Shown: positions 9,009-18,410, counted from the stretch's first letter. The stretch: 64,000 nt of DNA from Poriferisodalis sp965215815 (GCF_965215815.1 NZ_CBDCEO010000012.1:62001-126000), one strand, 5' to 3'. Translations and numbers: made by a program. Notes: generated from the letters alone by a model not told the origin.

Positions 9009-11531
9009 GTGCTGGACTGTCGAGTACTGGACCTGTCGGACCATCGAGGTCAGATGGCCGGAGCGCTGCTGGCCGACCTCGGCGCGGATGTGATCCTGGT
9101 GGAGCCACCGGGCGGGTCCGCCTCGCGCACCGTCGGGCCGTTCGTCGCTGGACGAGAAGGCGACCCCGAAGCCTCGCTGTGGTTCTGGTCCTACAACCGC
9201 GGCAAGCGCAGCGCGGTGCTGGATCTCGACGACTCGCAGGATCAGCAGCGGCTGCGCGACCTGGCAGCGAGCGCTGACGTGTTGATCGAGTCCGATGAGC
9301 CCGGCGCCATGTCGGCGAGGGGCCTCGGACCCGACGATCTCGCAGCGGTCAATCCGGGACTCGTGTACACGTCCATCACGCCGTTCGGCCAAACCGGACC
9401 CAAGGCGGGCTGGGCAGCCACGGACTTGATCATCTCGGCCGCCGGCATGTTGTCCAACGTCATGGGCGACGAGGATCGGCCCCCGTTGCGCATCCCGCTC
9501 GATCAGTGTTTCCTGCACGCATCCGCGGAGGCTGCTGTGGCCGCGCTGATCGCGCTCCGGGATCGCAAACGTTCTGGTCAGGGCCAGCACATCGATGTCA
9601 GCGCCCAGCAGGCAGTGACCCAGGCCACGCAGTCCGCCACGCTGTGTCACCTCTACAACTCGCCGGAGATGTTGCGCATGAGCGGCGGAGCACGGCTTGG
9701 GCCGTTCCGGGTGCGACTGCGCTCGCCCGCCGCTGACGGCTACGTCTCGGCAACCATCCTGTTCGGCGAGTCCATCGGCCCCTTCGGAGCACGGCTGTTC
9801 GAATGGATGCACACCCAGGGCGGCTGCGCCGACAGCGACCTCGAGATCGACTGGATCCACTTCGTGGAGGGCGTGATCACCGGCCGCATTCCGCCCACGG
9901 AGTACGAGCGCATCCAGCAGGTTGCGGCGGACTTCACCGCCACTCGCACCAAGGCCGAGCTGTTGGAGGTGGCGCTGGACCAGCGGCTGCTCATCGTGCC
10001 CGTCACCACGGTCGCAGACGTGGTCGAGTCGCCCCAGTACACCGAGCGGGACTTCTGGCGGGACATTCCCACCGCAGGCTTGGACTCGGTGCGCTATCCG
10101 GGTCCGTTGGCACAGTTCAGCGCCACCCCGCTGGACGTCTCGACGCCCCCGCCATCGGTGGGCGAGCACACCGACGAAGTGCTCGCAGAGGCGGGTGCTG
10201 CCGCAGCGGTGTCCGTGTCCGATGCGCTGGTGGCTGCGGCCGGCACGAGCCATCGCGACCCATCCCTCCCGCTTGCGGACGTCAAGATCCTGGACTTCAT
10301 GTGGGTCATGGCCGGTCCGGGATCGACACGGGTTCTGGCCGACTGGGGCGCAACCGTGGTGCGTGTCGAGTCGTCCCACAAGGTCGAAGCGGCCCGAACC
10401 ATCCAGCCGTTCCTGAACAACGAGGCCGGCGCCGACAACGGCGGCCTCTACCAGAACATGAACGCCGGCAAGCTCGGCATCACCATCGACATTTCCAAGC
10501 CCGAGAGCCGCGACCTGATCCTGGATCTCGTGCGCTGGGCCGACGTGGTGTGCGAGTCGTTCTCACCCCATGCCCTGCAGAATCTTGGTCTGTCCTATGA
10601 CGACCTGCGGGCCGTCAAGCCCGACATCATCATGGCGTCGAGCTGCCTGTTCGGCCAGAGCGGCCCGCTGTCGTCGTTGGCCGGTTTCGGCACGATGGGG
10701 GCGTCGATGTCCGGCTTCTACGAGATGACCGGCTGGCCCGACCGAGACCCGGCGGGCGTGTTCGGCGCCTACACCGATTACGTGTCGCCGAAGTTCCTGA
10801 GCGCTGCTTTGCTGGCCGCGCTGGACCACCGCGACCGCACTGGCGAAGGTCAGTACATCGATCTGTCCCAGGCAGAAGCGTCGATGTCGTTCCTCGCCCC
10901 GGCGGTGCTCGACTACAACGTGAATGCGCACCTGCCCGACAAGCTGGGCAACGACCATCCCGCCATGTCGCCGCACGGCGTGTTTGCCTCGGCCGGCGAG
11001 GACTGCTGGATTGCGGTGGCCTGCGAGAGCGACGACCAGTGGCGAGCGCTGTGCGGCATCATCGGTGCCGACGGTGCAGCGGGATGGAGCTGGCTGCGCC
11101 GATCCCGAAGGTGGCGAGCGCTGTGCGCAGTCATCGGTGCTGACGGGCTTGGCGGACTCGGCGTTGACGAACGTCGCGAGCGGGCTGATGAGATCGGTGG
11201 GCTGATCACGGCGTGGACGTCTGAGCGAGACGGCGTCGAGGCGCACAACGAGCTGCAGGCGGCTGGCGTCCCGGCGCACGCGATTGCGAACTCCGAGATC
11301 ATGACCGACGATCCGCAGCTTGCGCACCGGAACCACTTCCGCAACGTCGCCCACGGTACGAACGGCACGATGTGGGTGGAAGGCACCCGCTTCGCGATGT
11401 CACGCAGCTCCGACGGCATCGGCCATGGCGGCCCGACCTACGGCGAGCACACCTTCGAGGTGCTCGAACAGCTGCTCGGCTACGACCCGGACCGGATTAC
11501 CGAGCTGGCCGTCGCCGGCGTGCTCGAGTAG
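9009..11531 (+). CDS. Two-domain (fused) CaiB/BaiF CoA-transferase
   Basis: 840 residues, twice the family length, because two complete CoA-transferase domains are joined. Domain 1 spans about 1-400 (LDCRVLDLSDHRGQMAGALLADLG to a GEHTDEVL end). Domain 2 spans about 415-840 (VKILDFMWVMAGPGSTRVLADWG to GEHTFEVLEQL). Aspartates at the catalytic place appear in both (PLDQCF in domain 1, AYTDYVSP in domain 2). Family III enzymes work as interlocked dimers, so this is in effect a covalent dimer; similar fusions are known in actinobacteria. The GTG start at 9009 has AAGGAA six bases upstream. Domain 2 carries a 24-residue insertion (see repeat at 11039). Substrate unknown. Confidence 0.87.
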   Translation: MLDCRVLDLSDHRGQMAGALLADLGADVILVEPPGGSASRTVGPFVAGREGDPEASLWFWSYNRGKRSAVLDLDDSQDQQRLRDLAASADVLIESDEPGAMSARGLGPDDLAAVNPGLVYTSITPFGQTGPKAGWAATDLIISAAGMLSNVMGDEDRPPLRIPLDQCFLHASAEAAVAALIALRDRKRSGQGQHIDVSAQQAVTQATQSATLCHLYNSPEMLRMSGGARLGPFRVRLRSPAADGYVSATILFGESIGPFGARLFEWMHTQGGCADSDLEIDWIHFVEGVITGRIPPTEYERIQQVAADFTATRTKAELLEVALDQRLLIVPVTTVADVVESPQYTERDFWRDIPTAGLDSVRYPGPLAQFSATPLDVSTPPPSVGEHTDEVLAEAGAAAAVSVSDALVAAAGTSHRDPSLPLADVKILDFMWVMAGPGSTRVLADWGATVVRVESSHKVEAARTIQPFLNNEAGADNGGLYQNMNAGKLGITIDISKPESRDLILDLVRWADVVCESFSPHALQNLGLSYDDLRAVKPDIIMASSCLFGQSGPLSSLAGFGTMGASMSGFYEMTGWPDRDPAGVFGAYTDYVSPKFLSAALLAALDHRDRTGEGQYIDLSQAEASMSFLAPAVLDYNVNAHLPDKLGNDHPAMSPHGVFASAGEDCWIAVACESDDQWRALCGIIGADGAAGWSWLRRSRRWRALCAVIGADGLGGLGVDERRERADEIGGLITAWTSERDGVEAHNELQAAGVPAHAIANSEIMTDDPQLAHRNHFRNVAHGTNGTMWVEGTRFAMSRSSDGIGHGGPTYGEHTFEVLEQLLGYDPDRITELAVAGVLE
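11039..11155 (+). repeat. In-frame 72-bp tandem duplication inside CoA-transferase gene
   Basis: The words WRALCGIIGADG and WRALCAVIGADG occur 24 residues apart; the DNA copies (gtggcgagcgctgtgcg...) start at 11039 and 11111. Removing one 72-bp unit restores the expected family spacing in domain 2, so this looks like a local duplication that has begun to diverge. Confidence 0.75.
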
Positions 11532-11583
11532 GCCGTTTCGGCGTAGAGCACGCTCTTGGGAGAGGCCAGGAGGGCCGCGCTGT

Positions 11584-12567
11584 CTAGCTCGGCGCTTCGC
11601 CGACGGCCTCGCCGGTGACGTTCTCGTAGTTCCGGTTCAGGAACCAGCGCTGGTAGTCGCCGTAAGTGATCGGCTCCCAGCGAGCCGGCACCTCGTCGCT
11701 GACCGTCGTGGGAACTGGCGCGACCACGGCGTCATCCCGGGCGCCGTAGAAGAACGGCGCCGCGTAGCGCTCGCCGTCAGTGGGGTTGCGGGCCCGATGC
11801 GCTGTGGACAGGTACACGCCATTCGTCCAGCGCTTCAGCATGTCGCCGCTGTTGACCAGATACGACTCAGCGAGCTGCGGCGGCCTGATCCAGTCATGGC
11901 CGGCGGGTCGGATCTCCAGCCCCGGCACTTCGTTGGCGGGCAGGAACGTGAAGACCGAGCTGTCGGTGTGGGGGGCGAGGCCCCACTCGTTGTCCGAGTA
12001 GTCCATCGGCGGGTAGTGCGACATGCGCAGCGTCACGCTCGGCTTGTCGAAATCCGGCACGAACCAGTCGTGCGGCAAGTCCAGCGACTGCGCCAGCACC
12101 CCCAGCAGCCGACCGCCAAGGTTGATGACCTGGTCGATATAGGCCTCGACCCTCGCCGCGAATCCTTCAAGCGGCGGGAACTGGTTGCTCTCGTGGTAGC
12201 CGTGCCGGTGGCAGAAGAAGGCCTCGTTCTGGTTGGGCTTGCGTACCGGTCCCGCGATGTCGGAGGCGTATGACGTGCCACCGCCCATGCCGAGATAGCC
12301 GCCGACCAGCTTCCCCATCGGGATCGAGTCCTTGGCCGGCTGCGGAAGTGCGTGCAGCTTCCGGGCCGAGTCGAAGATCCCATCAACCATTTCCCATGGC
12401 ACGCCGTGGTTGACGATGAAGAAGAAGCCCATCTCGGTCAGCGCACGTCGCAAGTCGCTGGCGAGCGCTGCGACGGCCGCCGGGTCTGGCGCCGTCTGGT
12501 TCAGTGGCGACAGGTCCAGGACGGGGATCACGTCTGTCACTGGCGATTGCTCGACGATGAGTGCCAT
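11584..12567 (-). CDS. 2-oxoglutarate/Fe(II)-dependent oxygenase, isopenicillin-N-synthase type
   Basis: 327 residues. The N-terminal DIOX_N region (IPVLDLSPL, ALTEMGFFFIVNHGVP) is followed by the double-stranded beta-helix core with iron ligands H200 and D202 (LAPHTDSSVFTFL) and H257 (STAHRARNP), and the 2-oxoglutarate-binding Arg R267 in ERYAAPFF. Members hydroxylate or oxidise small molecules with O2 and 2-oxoglutarate. The start at 12567 has GAGGGG eight bases upstream; the longer frame to 12618 does not. It is divergent from the reductase gene at 12695, sharing a 127-bp promoter region, and sits among CoA-activating enzymes, so a catabolic oxidation step is plausible. The exact substrate is not readable. 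Confidence 0.87.
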   Translation of the reverse strand: MALIVEQSPVTDVIPVLDLSPLNQTAPDPAAVAALASDLRRALTEMGFFFIVNHGVPWEMVDGIFDSARKLHALPQPAKDSIPMGKLVGGYLGMGGGTSYASDIAGPVRKPNQNEAFFCHRHGYHESNQFPPLEGFAARVEAYIDQVINLGGRLLGVLAQSLDLPHDWFVPDFDKPSVTLRMSHYPPMDYSDNEWGLAPHTDSSVFTFLPANEVPGLEIRPAGHDWIRPPQLAESYLVNSGDMLKRWTNGVYLSTAHRARNPTDGERYAAPFFYGARDDAVVAPVPTTVSDEVPARWEPITYGDYQRWFLNRNYENVTGEAVGEAPS

Positions 12568-12694
12568 CTCGTCCCCTCGATTGCTGGCGCCGACTGCCGC
12601 TACGAGCGTACGCGCCACGGCGAACCGGGGCTTGGGGCATGACCGGCGGGGCTGGCCAGCGGGTCGTCACAGCGCGTTGGTACGGTTCGGCCCC

Positions 12695-13681
12695 ATGAGA
12701 GCATGGCGACTGAACGAGTTGGGCTACCCGTGGGACGTGCTGGAGCTGGGCGAGTACCCCTCGCCCGAGCCAGGGCCCGGCCAGGCACGCATCACCGTGG
12801 AGGCCACCGACCTGAACTTCGCTGACATCCTGCATTGCCAGGGCACCTACCAGGTGCGTTCGAGTCCGCCGTTCACGCCCGGCATGGGTGCTTCGGGCAC
12901 GGTGGTCGAGGTCGGTCCCGATTGCGATCTCGCCGTCGGCGACCGGGTGATCGGCTCGGGCACGGGTAGCTGGGGCGGTTATGCCAGCGAGGCGCTGATC
13001 AAGGGCGCAACGGCACGGCACGTGCCCGACAACGTGTCGATCCCGGCGGCATGTGCTGCCAATGTCATCTATGGGACGGCATGGTTCTCGCTGTACCGGC
13101 GGGGGCAGATGCGAGCCGGTGAGACGGTGCTGGTGCTGGCGGCCGCTGGAGGCGTCGGATCGGCTGCCGTGCAGATGGCCAAGGCTGCGGGATGCACGGT
13201 GATCGCCGCCGCAGGGGGTCCCGTCAAGGTGGAGGCGTGCCGCCAGCTCGGCGCTGATGTCGTCATCGACTACGACGGCGACGACCTGTACAAGTCGGTG
13301 ATGGACGCCACCGGCGGCCGGGGCTGCGACATCATTTATGACCCTGTCGGCGGCAAGTACTTCGACATCGCAAGGCGCCTCGTGGCATGGGAAGGTCGGC
13401 TGCTGGTGGTGGGTTTCGCCAGCGGCACCATCCCCCAGGCGCCCGCCAACCACTTGCTGGTCAAGAACTATTCCGTGGTCGGCGTTCACATGGGCGGCTA
13501 TCGGGGCCGCATGGACGAGGTGCTCGAAGAGTGTTACGACGAGCTCTGGCCCCAGGTTGCCGATGGCAGGCTGGACCCGCTGGTCAGCCAGGTATTGCCG
13601 CTCGAAGGGCTGCTCGACGGGCTGCAGGCGCTGCACGAGCGCAAGACCACCGGCAGGGTCCTGGTCCGCCCCGACCTGTAG
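12695..13681 (+). CDS. Medium-chain reductase, NADPH:quinone-oxidoreductase-like
   Basis: 328 residues. The GroES-like N-terminal domain (ITVEATDLNFADILHCQGTYQ, PFTPGMGASGTVVEVG) precedes a Rossmann domain with AAAGGVGSAAVQMAKAAG as the NADPH-binding loop and GGKYFDIARRLVAWEGRLLVVGFASG. There are no structural-zinc cysteines, which fits the zeta-crystallin/quinone-oxidoreductase branch or enoyl-reductase relatives. The ATG at 12695 is the natural start for the family although no strong ribosome-binding site is seen. The end of the gene faces the ligase gene tail-to-tail across a 33-bp repeat array. Confidence 0.87.
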   Translation: MRAWRLNELGYPWDVLELGEYPSPEPGPGQARITVEATDLNFADILHCQGTYQVRSSPPFTPGMGASGTVVEVGPDCDLAVGDRVIGSGTGSWGGYASEALIKGATARHVPDNVSIPAACAANVIYGTAWFSLYRRGQMRAGETVLVLAAAGGVGSAAVQMAKAAGCTVIAAAGGPVKVEACRQLGADVVIDYDGDDLYKSVMDATGGRGCDIIYDPVGGKYFDIARRLVAWEGRLLVVGFASGTIPQAPANHLLVKNYSVVGVHMGGYRGRMDEVLEECYDELWPQVADGRLDPLVSQVLPLEGLLDGLQALHERKTTGRVLVRPDL

Positions 13682-13702
13682 GCGGCTACGGCTGGCTCGC
13701 CT

Positions 13703-13780
13703 AGCCGCGGGCCGCTGTGTCGTTTGTGCCCGCTCAGCCGCGGGCCGTTGTGTTGTTTGTGCCTGCTCAGCCGCGGGCCA
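13703..13780. repeat. 33-bp direct repeats at the ligase stop codon
   Basis: AGCCGCGGGCC recurs at 13703, 13736 and 13769 with exact 33-bp spacing, and the intervening sequence (tgtgtcgtttgtgcc / tgttgtttgtgcc) is also repeated. The last copy overlaps the 3' end of the minus-strand ligase gene, so each unit contains a duplicate of that gene's last codons and stop. It looks like a 3'-end slippage duplication. Confidence 0.8.
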
Positions 13781-15422
13781 CGGTGTAGCCGACCGATTCG
13801 CGGTCCCAAAGTTCGGCGGTGACGCCTGCGTCCCGGATCACTTGCTTGCGGATCTTGCCGGAAGCTGTCTTGTCCAGCTCGGCGACGAACTGCAGGTAGC
13901 GCGGCACGCTGTGGCGGGGCATCCGGGGCACGCACCAGTCGAGGAACACGACCGGGTCGGGAGCCGGGCCGTCGACGGCCACCACGGCCAGCACCTCATC
14001 CTCGCCGCCGGCACCTTCCACCCGGAGTCCGACGACGGCGCTCTCGATGACACCCGCGTAGCCGTTGATGACGGTCTCCACCTCGTAGCTGGAGATGTTC
14101 TCGCCACGCCGGCGGATGCGGTCGTTCAGCCGGTCGACGAAGTGCAGCCGTCCGGCGTTGTCGAACTTGCCGGCATCGCCGGTGTGGAACCACAGATTGC
14201 GCCACGCTGCGACGGTCTTGTCGGGCATCTGGTGGTAGCCGACGTTGAAGCAGTACGGCACGCGGGGCCGCACGAGGATCTCGCCGGTCTCGTTGCGCGG
14301 CAACGGAAGATCGGTCGCAGGGTCGGCGACGATCACTTCGAAGTAGTCATCCAGCGGCGGACCAGCACATCCCGACATCACTGGATCTGCGGGGCGGGTG
14401 AGGGCAACCATGTTGACCTCGGTCATCCCGTAGCCCTGCACGATCCGCACGCCGAAGCGTTCCTCGAACCCGGTGGCCCATTCCTCGGCGACGGGGAGGG
14501 CGATGACGGCGCGCAGCTGATGGTCCCGGTCGCGATCGGTTCGGGGGCTGCGCCAGATGAACTCCGGCATGACGCCGAGGGCGTTCGTGAGCGTGATGCC
14601 GTTGTCGATGACGATGTCGAGCCACTGGGCCACGCTGAACCGCTTGGTGACGTACACCGAAGCGCCGCCGTGCAGCGAGGCGTACACCTGCATGAACAGC
14701 CCGTTCGCGTGGAACATCGGCATACAGCAATAGAAGCGGTCTTCAGGTGTGATCTCCAACGCTTGTGCTGTCGTGAGACCGAACAGGTAACAGTGCGCCT
14801 GAGGCATGAGCACACCCTTGGCGGGGCCCGTGGTGCCTGAGGTGTACATGATCGTGCAGACATCGCTGGGCTTGGCTTCCAGCACTGCATCGGGCCGTGT
14901 CGTCGTGTCGAGCAGGTCGCTGACCGCCAGCACCGCTGTGCCCATCAGCGCTCCGCCCGGGGCGCTGCAGTGGCTGCCGTCGTCGACCAGCAGCGTGGTC
15001 TCGATGTCGGCACCTAGTGAGGAGATCGCCCCGGTGTCCACATCGTCGAACCGGTCCAGCAGGCCGTGATCAACCGCCACGATCCGAGGTCCGGAATTTC
15101 GTACCTGATGCTCCAGGAATGCACCACGCAGGTCGGTGTTGACCGGGACGAAGATCGCCCGCCGCTTGTGGGTGGCGATCATCAGCAACATGAACTCGGC
15201 GCTGTTGGTGAGCAATGCCAGCAGCCGATCTTCAGGTTGGAGTCCCAGGTCGGCGAGGGCGGTGGCGAGCCGGTCGGTCAGCTCGTCGAACTCGGCGAAG
15301 CTGACCGTGCGGCCGTCTTCGAATGAGAGAAACTCGCGAGCGCCATGCGACCTCGCCGCTTCCTGAACGAGCCCTGGCAGCGTCCAGCCGTCACGACTCG
15401 TGCCTTGGTCACCGGTGCCCAT
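13767..15422 (-). CDS. AMP-forming acyl-CoA ligase (crotonobetaine/carnitine-CoA ligase-like)
   Basis: 551 residues of the ANL adenylating superfamily, which activates a carboxylic acid with ATP and then forms its CoA thioester. Core motifs are all present: the P-loop MYTSGTTGPAKGV, QGYGMTE (A5), WFHTGDAG (A7), DRLNDRIRRRGENISSYEVE (A8) and the catalytic Lys of TASGKIRKQ near the C-terminus (A10). The overall sequence resembles CaiC-type ligases, in line with two CaiB-type CoA-transferases within 10 kb; that substrate link is inference. ATG at 15422 opens with a short non-conserved leader. It is divergent from alanine dehydrogenase. Confidence 0.88.
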   Translation of the reverse strand: MGTGDQGTSRDGWTLPGLVQEAARSHGAREFLSFEDGRTVSFAEFDELTDRLATALADLGLQPEDRLLALLTNSAEFMLLMIATHKRRAIFVPVNTDLRGAFLEHQVRNSGPRIVAVDHGLLDRFDDVDTGAISSLGADIETTLLVDDGSHCSAPGGALMGTAVLAVSDLLDTTTRPDAVLEAKPSDVCTIMYTSGTTGPAKGVLMPQAHCYLFGLTTAQALEITPEDRFYCCMPMFHANGLFMQVYASLHGGASVYVTKRFSVAQWLDIVIDNGITLTNALGVMPEFIWRSPRTDRDRDHQLRAVIALPVAEEWATGFEERFGVRIVQGYGMTEVNMVALTRPADPVMSGCAGPPLDDYFEVIVADPATDLPLPRNETGEILVRPRVPYCFNVGYHQMPDKTVAAWRNLWFHTGDAGKFDNAGRLHFVDRLNDRIRRRGENISSYEVETVINGYAGVIESAVVGLRVEGAGGEDEVLAVVAVDGPAPDPVVFLDWCVPRMPRHSVPRYLQFVAELDKTASGKIRKQVIRDAGVTAELWDRESVGYTVARG

Positions 15423-15523
15423 CGGCGGAATCGTAGACTTCGCCCGGGCGATTCGGCCCGAATGGGGGGTGCCCGCTTGCTGGGCGCGTACAGAAGTTGG
15501 GCACCTGTTTGGGAGGTGATCGC

Positions 15524-16636
15524 ATGCTGATTGGATTGCCCGGCGAACTCAAGGCGGGTGAACAGCGCGTTGGGTTGACGCCCCACGCTGTGCGCGAGCT
15601 GGTGTTTCACGAGCATCAGGTGCTGGTGGAATCCGGCGCCGGTGCGGGCATTCGAGTTCCCGATGCCGAGTACGAAGCCGCGGGCGCTCGCATCGGTACC
15701 TGTGACGAGGTGTGGGAAAAGTCGGAGCTCGTTGTCAAGGTCAAGGAGCCTCAGGCGTCGGAACGCAGGCGGCTTGGCGATGGTCAGATCCTCTTCGCCT
15801 ATCTGCACCTTGCGCCCGATCCTGAGCAGACGGCCGATCTCGTGGCCTCCGGCGCGGCATGCGTGGCGTACGAAACGGTCACGGACTCGCGTGGGGGATT
15901 GCCGTTGCTGGCTCCGATGTCTCGGGTTGCCGGCCGGCTCGCCGTGCAGGCTGGCGCGTGGGCACTGGAAACAGCGCACGGTGGCATCGGCCTGCTGATC
16001 GGTGGCGTTCCTGGAGTGCCGCCGGCTCGTGTGGTGATAATCGGCGGGGGAGTGGTCGGCGAGAACGCAGCCGAGATTGCCATCGGCATGGGCGCCGACG
16101 TGCGGGTGCTCGACCTGAATCCGGAGGTGCTCGACCACCTCGAACAGCGGTTTGGCGCTGCGGTCGTGACGGTCACGTCCACCCGCGCAACGGTCGAGAC
16201 CGAGGTGCTCAACGCTGACTTGGTGATCGGCGCTGTGCTGGTGACCGGCGCTCGGGCGCCCAAGCTCGTCACTGCCGACATGATCCGCCAGATGCGACCG
16301 GGTTCAGTGGTCGTGGATGTTGCCATCGATCAGGGCGGCTGCTTCGAGACGTCGAAACCCACGACGCACGCCGAGCCGACCTACGTCTGCGACGGTGTCG
16401 TGCACTACTGCGTGGCCAACATGCCCGGCGCCGTGCCGGTGACCGCAACCCGAGCACTCAGCGACGCCACCCTGCCCCGGGTGCTCGCCATCGCCGAGAA
16501 CGGCCTCGACGCCCTGCGCACCGACCCCCACCTCCGTGCCGGCCTCAACGTCTACAAAGGCCACGTCACCGAGCCCAACGTGGCCGCCGCCCTCAACATC
16601 CCCTACACCGACCCCCTCACCGCCCTCGGCCTTTGA
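15524..16636 (+). CDS. ald: Alanine dehydrogenase
   Basis: 370 residues, the standard length for NAD-dependent L-alanine dehydrogenase, which interconverts alanine with pyruvate and ammonia. Active-site residues match the M. tuberculosis enzyme: K74 (VVKVKEP), H95 (AYLHLAPD) and D269 (DVAIDQGGC). The NAD-binding loop is IIGGGVVGENAAEIA around 172-186, and the C-terminal part has the family words PTYVCDGVVHYCVANMPGAVP. The ATG at 15524 is preceded by a very good GGGAGGTGAT. It can feed alanine nitrogen and carbon into central metabolism; no regulator gene is adjacent. Confidence 0.93.
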   Translation: MLIGLPGELKAGEQRVGLTPHAVRELVFHEHQVLVESGAGAGIRVPDAEYEAAGARIGTCDEVWEKSELVVKVKEPQASERRRLGDGQILFAYLHLAPDPEQTADLVASGAACVAYETVTDSRGGLPLLAPMSRVAGRLAVQAGAWALETAHGGIGLLIGGVPGVPPARVVIIGGGVVGENAAEIAIGMGADVRVLDLNPEVLDHLEQRFGAAVVTVTSTRATVETEVLNADLVIGAVLVTGARAPKLVTADMIRQMRPGSVVVDVAIDQGGCFETSKPTTHAEPTYVCDGVVHYCVANMPGAVPVTATRALSDATLPRVLAIAENGLDALRTDPHLRAGLNVYKGHVTEPNVAAALNIPYTDPLTALGL

Positions 16637-16761
16637 GGCAGCTTCGACGACGGGCTTGCTCGGCCGTCACCTGTGACGCCCATGACGGCCGGCTGCTGCG
16701 AGGCTGCGCCGAGCCCTGCGAGTGCCGTCCGCTGGAATTGCGAACGTGAAAGAGTGTCCGA

Positions 16762-17772
16762 GTGGCGTCGCTGAGCGACTACTTGGACCTCAGTGAAACC
16801 GAGGCGGCTGCGCAGTGGCAGAGCATCGTGCAGCGTCGCATGCCGCCGCCAGGCAAGCGGCAAGTCAACTTCACGCCCGTAGAGACCGTGCTGTGCTACG
16901 GGCTCTTCTTATCCGACGATCCAGTAGTGGATCCACACCGTTTCGGCGGGCAGACGATCAACTCTGCGCCTCGGCTCGTCCACGATCTCGCTGCTCTCTT
17001 CAGGCGCCGGCCGAGTTCGATCACCAGCAAGATGATGAATCTGAACGGTTCCCGGGTCAACGGAGCGAAGTACGAAGTTGAGTTCTTCATGAATATGGGC
17101 GCCGATGTCGTCCGTTTCCTGGATCTGTACGGCACAGCGTTGCGGGCGGCGCGCCGCATGGGCATCGGTGTCCGACGACTGCCCGATTTCTTGCGGCTGG
17201 AGCAAGCGACGGAATACTCGATACTCGGCCTTGAGGACTTGGCAGATTCACGATTTGACGAAATGATCGAGCAGGAGGCGGCGCAGCTCCGCGCCGCCAA
17301 GCTGCGGTACAACCAAGAGCTGTCGTCCGCTGAGACGACCCGGATTGTCCAGCACCGTGCCCGGGTCGGCCACAAGGCATTTGCGACTGAGGTGCTGCGA
17401 CGCTTCGACCACACCTGCGGCTTCTGCGGCATGGCCCCGAGATCGTTTCAGGGCAACCGTCTTATCGTTGCGTCACACATCAAGCCGTGGGCTGATTCGA
17501 GCAACCGGGAGCGACGCGACCCGCGCAACGGAGTAGCGGCGTGCCCAACGCACGATGCTGCGTTTGACAAGGGATTGATCACCGTGAACGGAGGACTGCG
17601 CGTACATCGGTCCAGGCGGCTGCGAGCAAGCATCGAGGCCGAAACCGGGGTCGAGCACAACTTCGGCGAGTCCCTGCGGGAAGCCTTGATGGTGCCTTCA
17701 GGTGTGGAGCCGCCGCGGAGCGCATACCTCCATTGGCACCACGAGCACATCTACCAAGACTCACTGCGATGA
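16762..17772 (+). CDS. HNH endonuclease of putative restriction type
   Basis: 336 residues. The first ~200 residues are helical and not recognised (LSDYLDLSETEAAAQWQSIV, then a VNGAKYEVEFF region). The C-terminal part holds an HNH_2-type nuclease: CGFCG, RLIVASHIKPW, DPRNGVAACPTHDAAFDKGLI, giving the H-N-H series in order. Such proteins are annotated as putative restriction endonucleases, yet no methyltransferase lies beside it. The GTG start at 16762 is not backed by a strong ribosome-binding site. It begins a 2.7-kb patch of defence and toxin-antitoxin genes, which supports a DNA-targeting role. Confidence 0.8.
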   Translation: MASLSDYLDLSETEAAAQWQSIVQRRMPPPGKRQVNFTPVETVLCYGLFLSDDPVVDPHRFGGQTINSAPRLVHDLAALFRRRPSSITSKMMNLNGSRVNGAKYEVEFFMNMGADVVRFLDLYGTALRAARRMGIGVRRLPDFLRLEQATEYSILGLEDLADSRFDEMIEQEAAQLRAAKLRYNQELSSAETTRIVQHRARVGHKAFATEVLRRFDHTCGFCGMAPRSFQGNRLIVASHIKPWADSSNRERRDPRNGVAACPTHDAAFDKGLITVNGGLRVHRSRRLRASIEAETGVEHNFGESLREALMVPSGVEPPRSAYLHWHHEHIYQDSLR

Positions 17773-17838
17773 GTGCCACATTCTCCTGCTTCTGTTCGCT
17801 CAGGCGGCTCAATCCGCCCGAGTCCAGGACAAGAACGG

Positions 17839-18090
17839 TCAACCTGCGGCCTCGCCGGTGCCGCTTGCACGGATACGACCCACGAGTGCTTCGGCTTTCG
17901 CCATGGCAGCCTTGGAAGGCTCTCCGACCTCGTCGATGAGTTCAGCGAGATATTTCTCGGTCTCTGCGCTCAACTCCTGCCGACGAAGCTCGTCCTGGAT
18001 GGCCGTCTGCAGCAGGTCGGCGGGCGACAGGCCGTGCTCCTTGACTGAGACGTAAAGGTCATCAGGGACATCAACCCGAATCTGGGGCAT
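17839..18090 (-). CDS. Orphan ribbon-helix-helix (CopG/VapB-like) antitoxin
   Basis: 83 residues from the ATG at 18090 (MPQIRVDVPDDLYVSVKEHG). The beta strand IRVDVPDDL followed by two helices is the RHH DNA-binding fold of plasmid-type antitoxins; the C-terminal half (AETEKYLAELIDEVGEPSKAAM) is charged and helical, as in toxin-neutralising tails. No toxin gene follows (the next minus-strand gene is far away), so it is an orphan or a remnant of a pair. A longer GTG frame to 18135 adds a non-conserved leader. Confidence 0.65.
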   Translation of the reverse strand: MPQIRVDVPDDLYVSVKEHGLSPADLLQTAIQDELRRQELSAETEKYLAELIDEVGEPSKAAMAKAEALVGRIRASGTGEAAG

Positions 18091-18222
18091 GAACTCAACG
18101 TACTCACCGCTGGTAGACGGGCCAAGCGATTTCACAGGGGGCTGTCACAAGCATTGACGGTTCCGGGGTTTTCGTTACCGACTCTTGCATCCCGGCGGTG
18201 AGAGTGCCGGATCGCCGCGGCA

Positions 18223-18410
18223 TCAGGCCCACAGGGCGCAGATGGGGATCGCTTCGATCTGCTCTGACAGGTGGTACTTGCGGCGGCCGACGTGGAGGAC
18301 GGCGCCTGCTGCGAACTGGGATCCAAGTTCGTCTCGGAGCCACATGAGATGGCGGGCATCACTGGTGTCGGGGGCATTCGTGGCCTTGATCTCGATGGCA
18401 ATGATTGCGC
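18223..18410 (-). pseudogene. 3' remnant of a DUF4143 (AAA-type ATPase) gene
   Basis: The minus strand reads GAIIAIEIKATNAPDTSDARHL, then WLRDELGSQFAAGAVLH, and ends in YHLSEQIEAIPICALWA and a stop. This is the very C-terminal 60 residues of the DUF4143 ATPase family, with its PD-(D/E)xK-like IEIKA motif. Nothing upstream continues it: the hicA stop codon lies exactly at its left boundary in coding sense. It is therefore a fragment without a start. Confidence 0.75.

Noticed and set aside
13703..13780. 33-bp repeats as a CRISPR array
   Set aside because: Units are contiguous without spacers and one overlaps a gene end; this is a simple tandem repeat.
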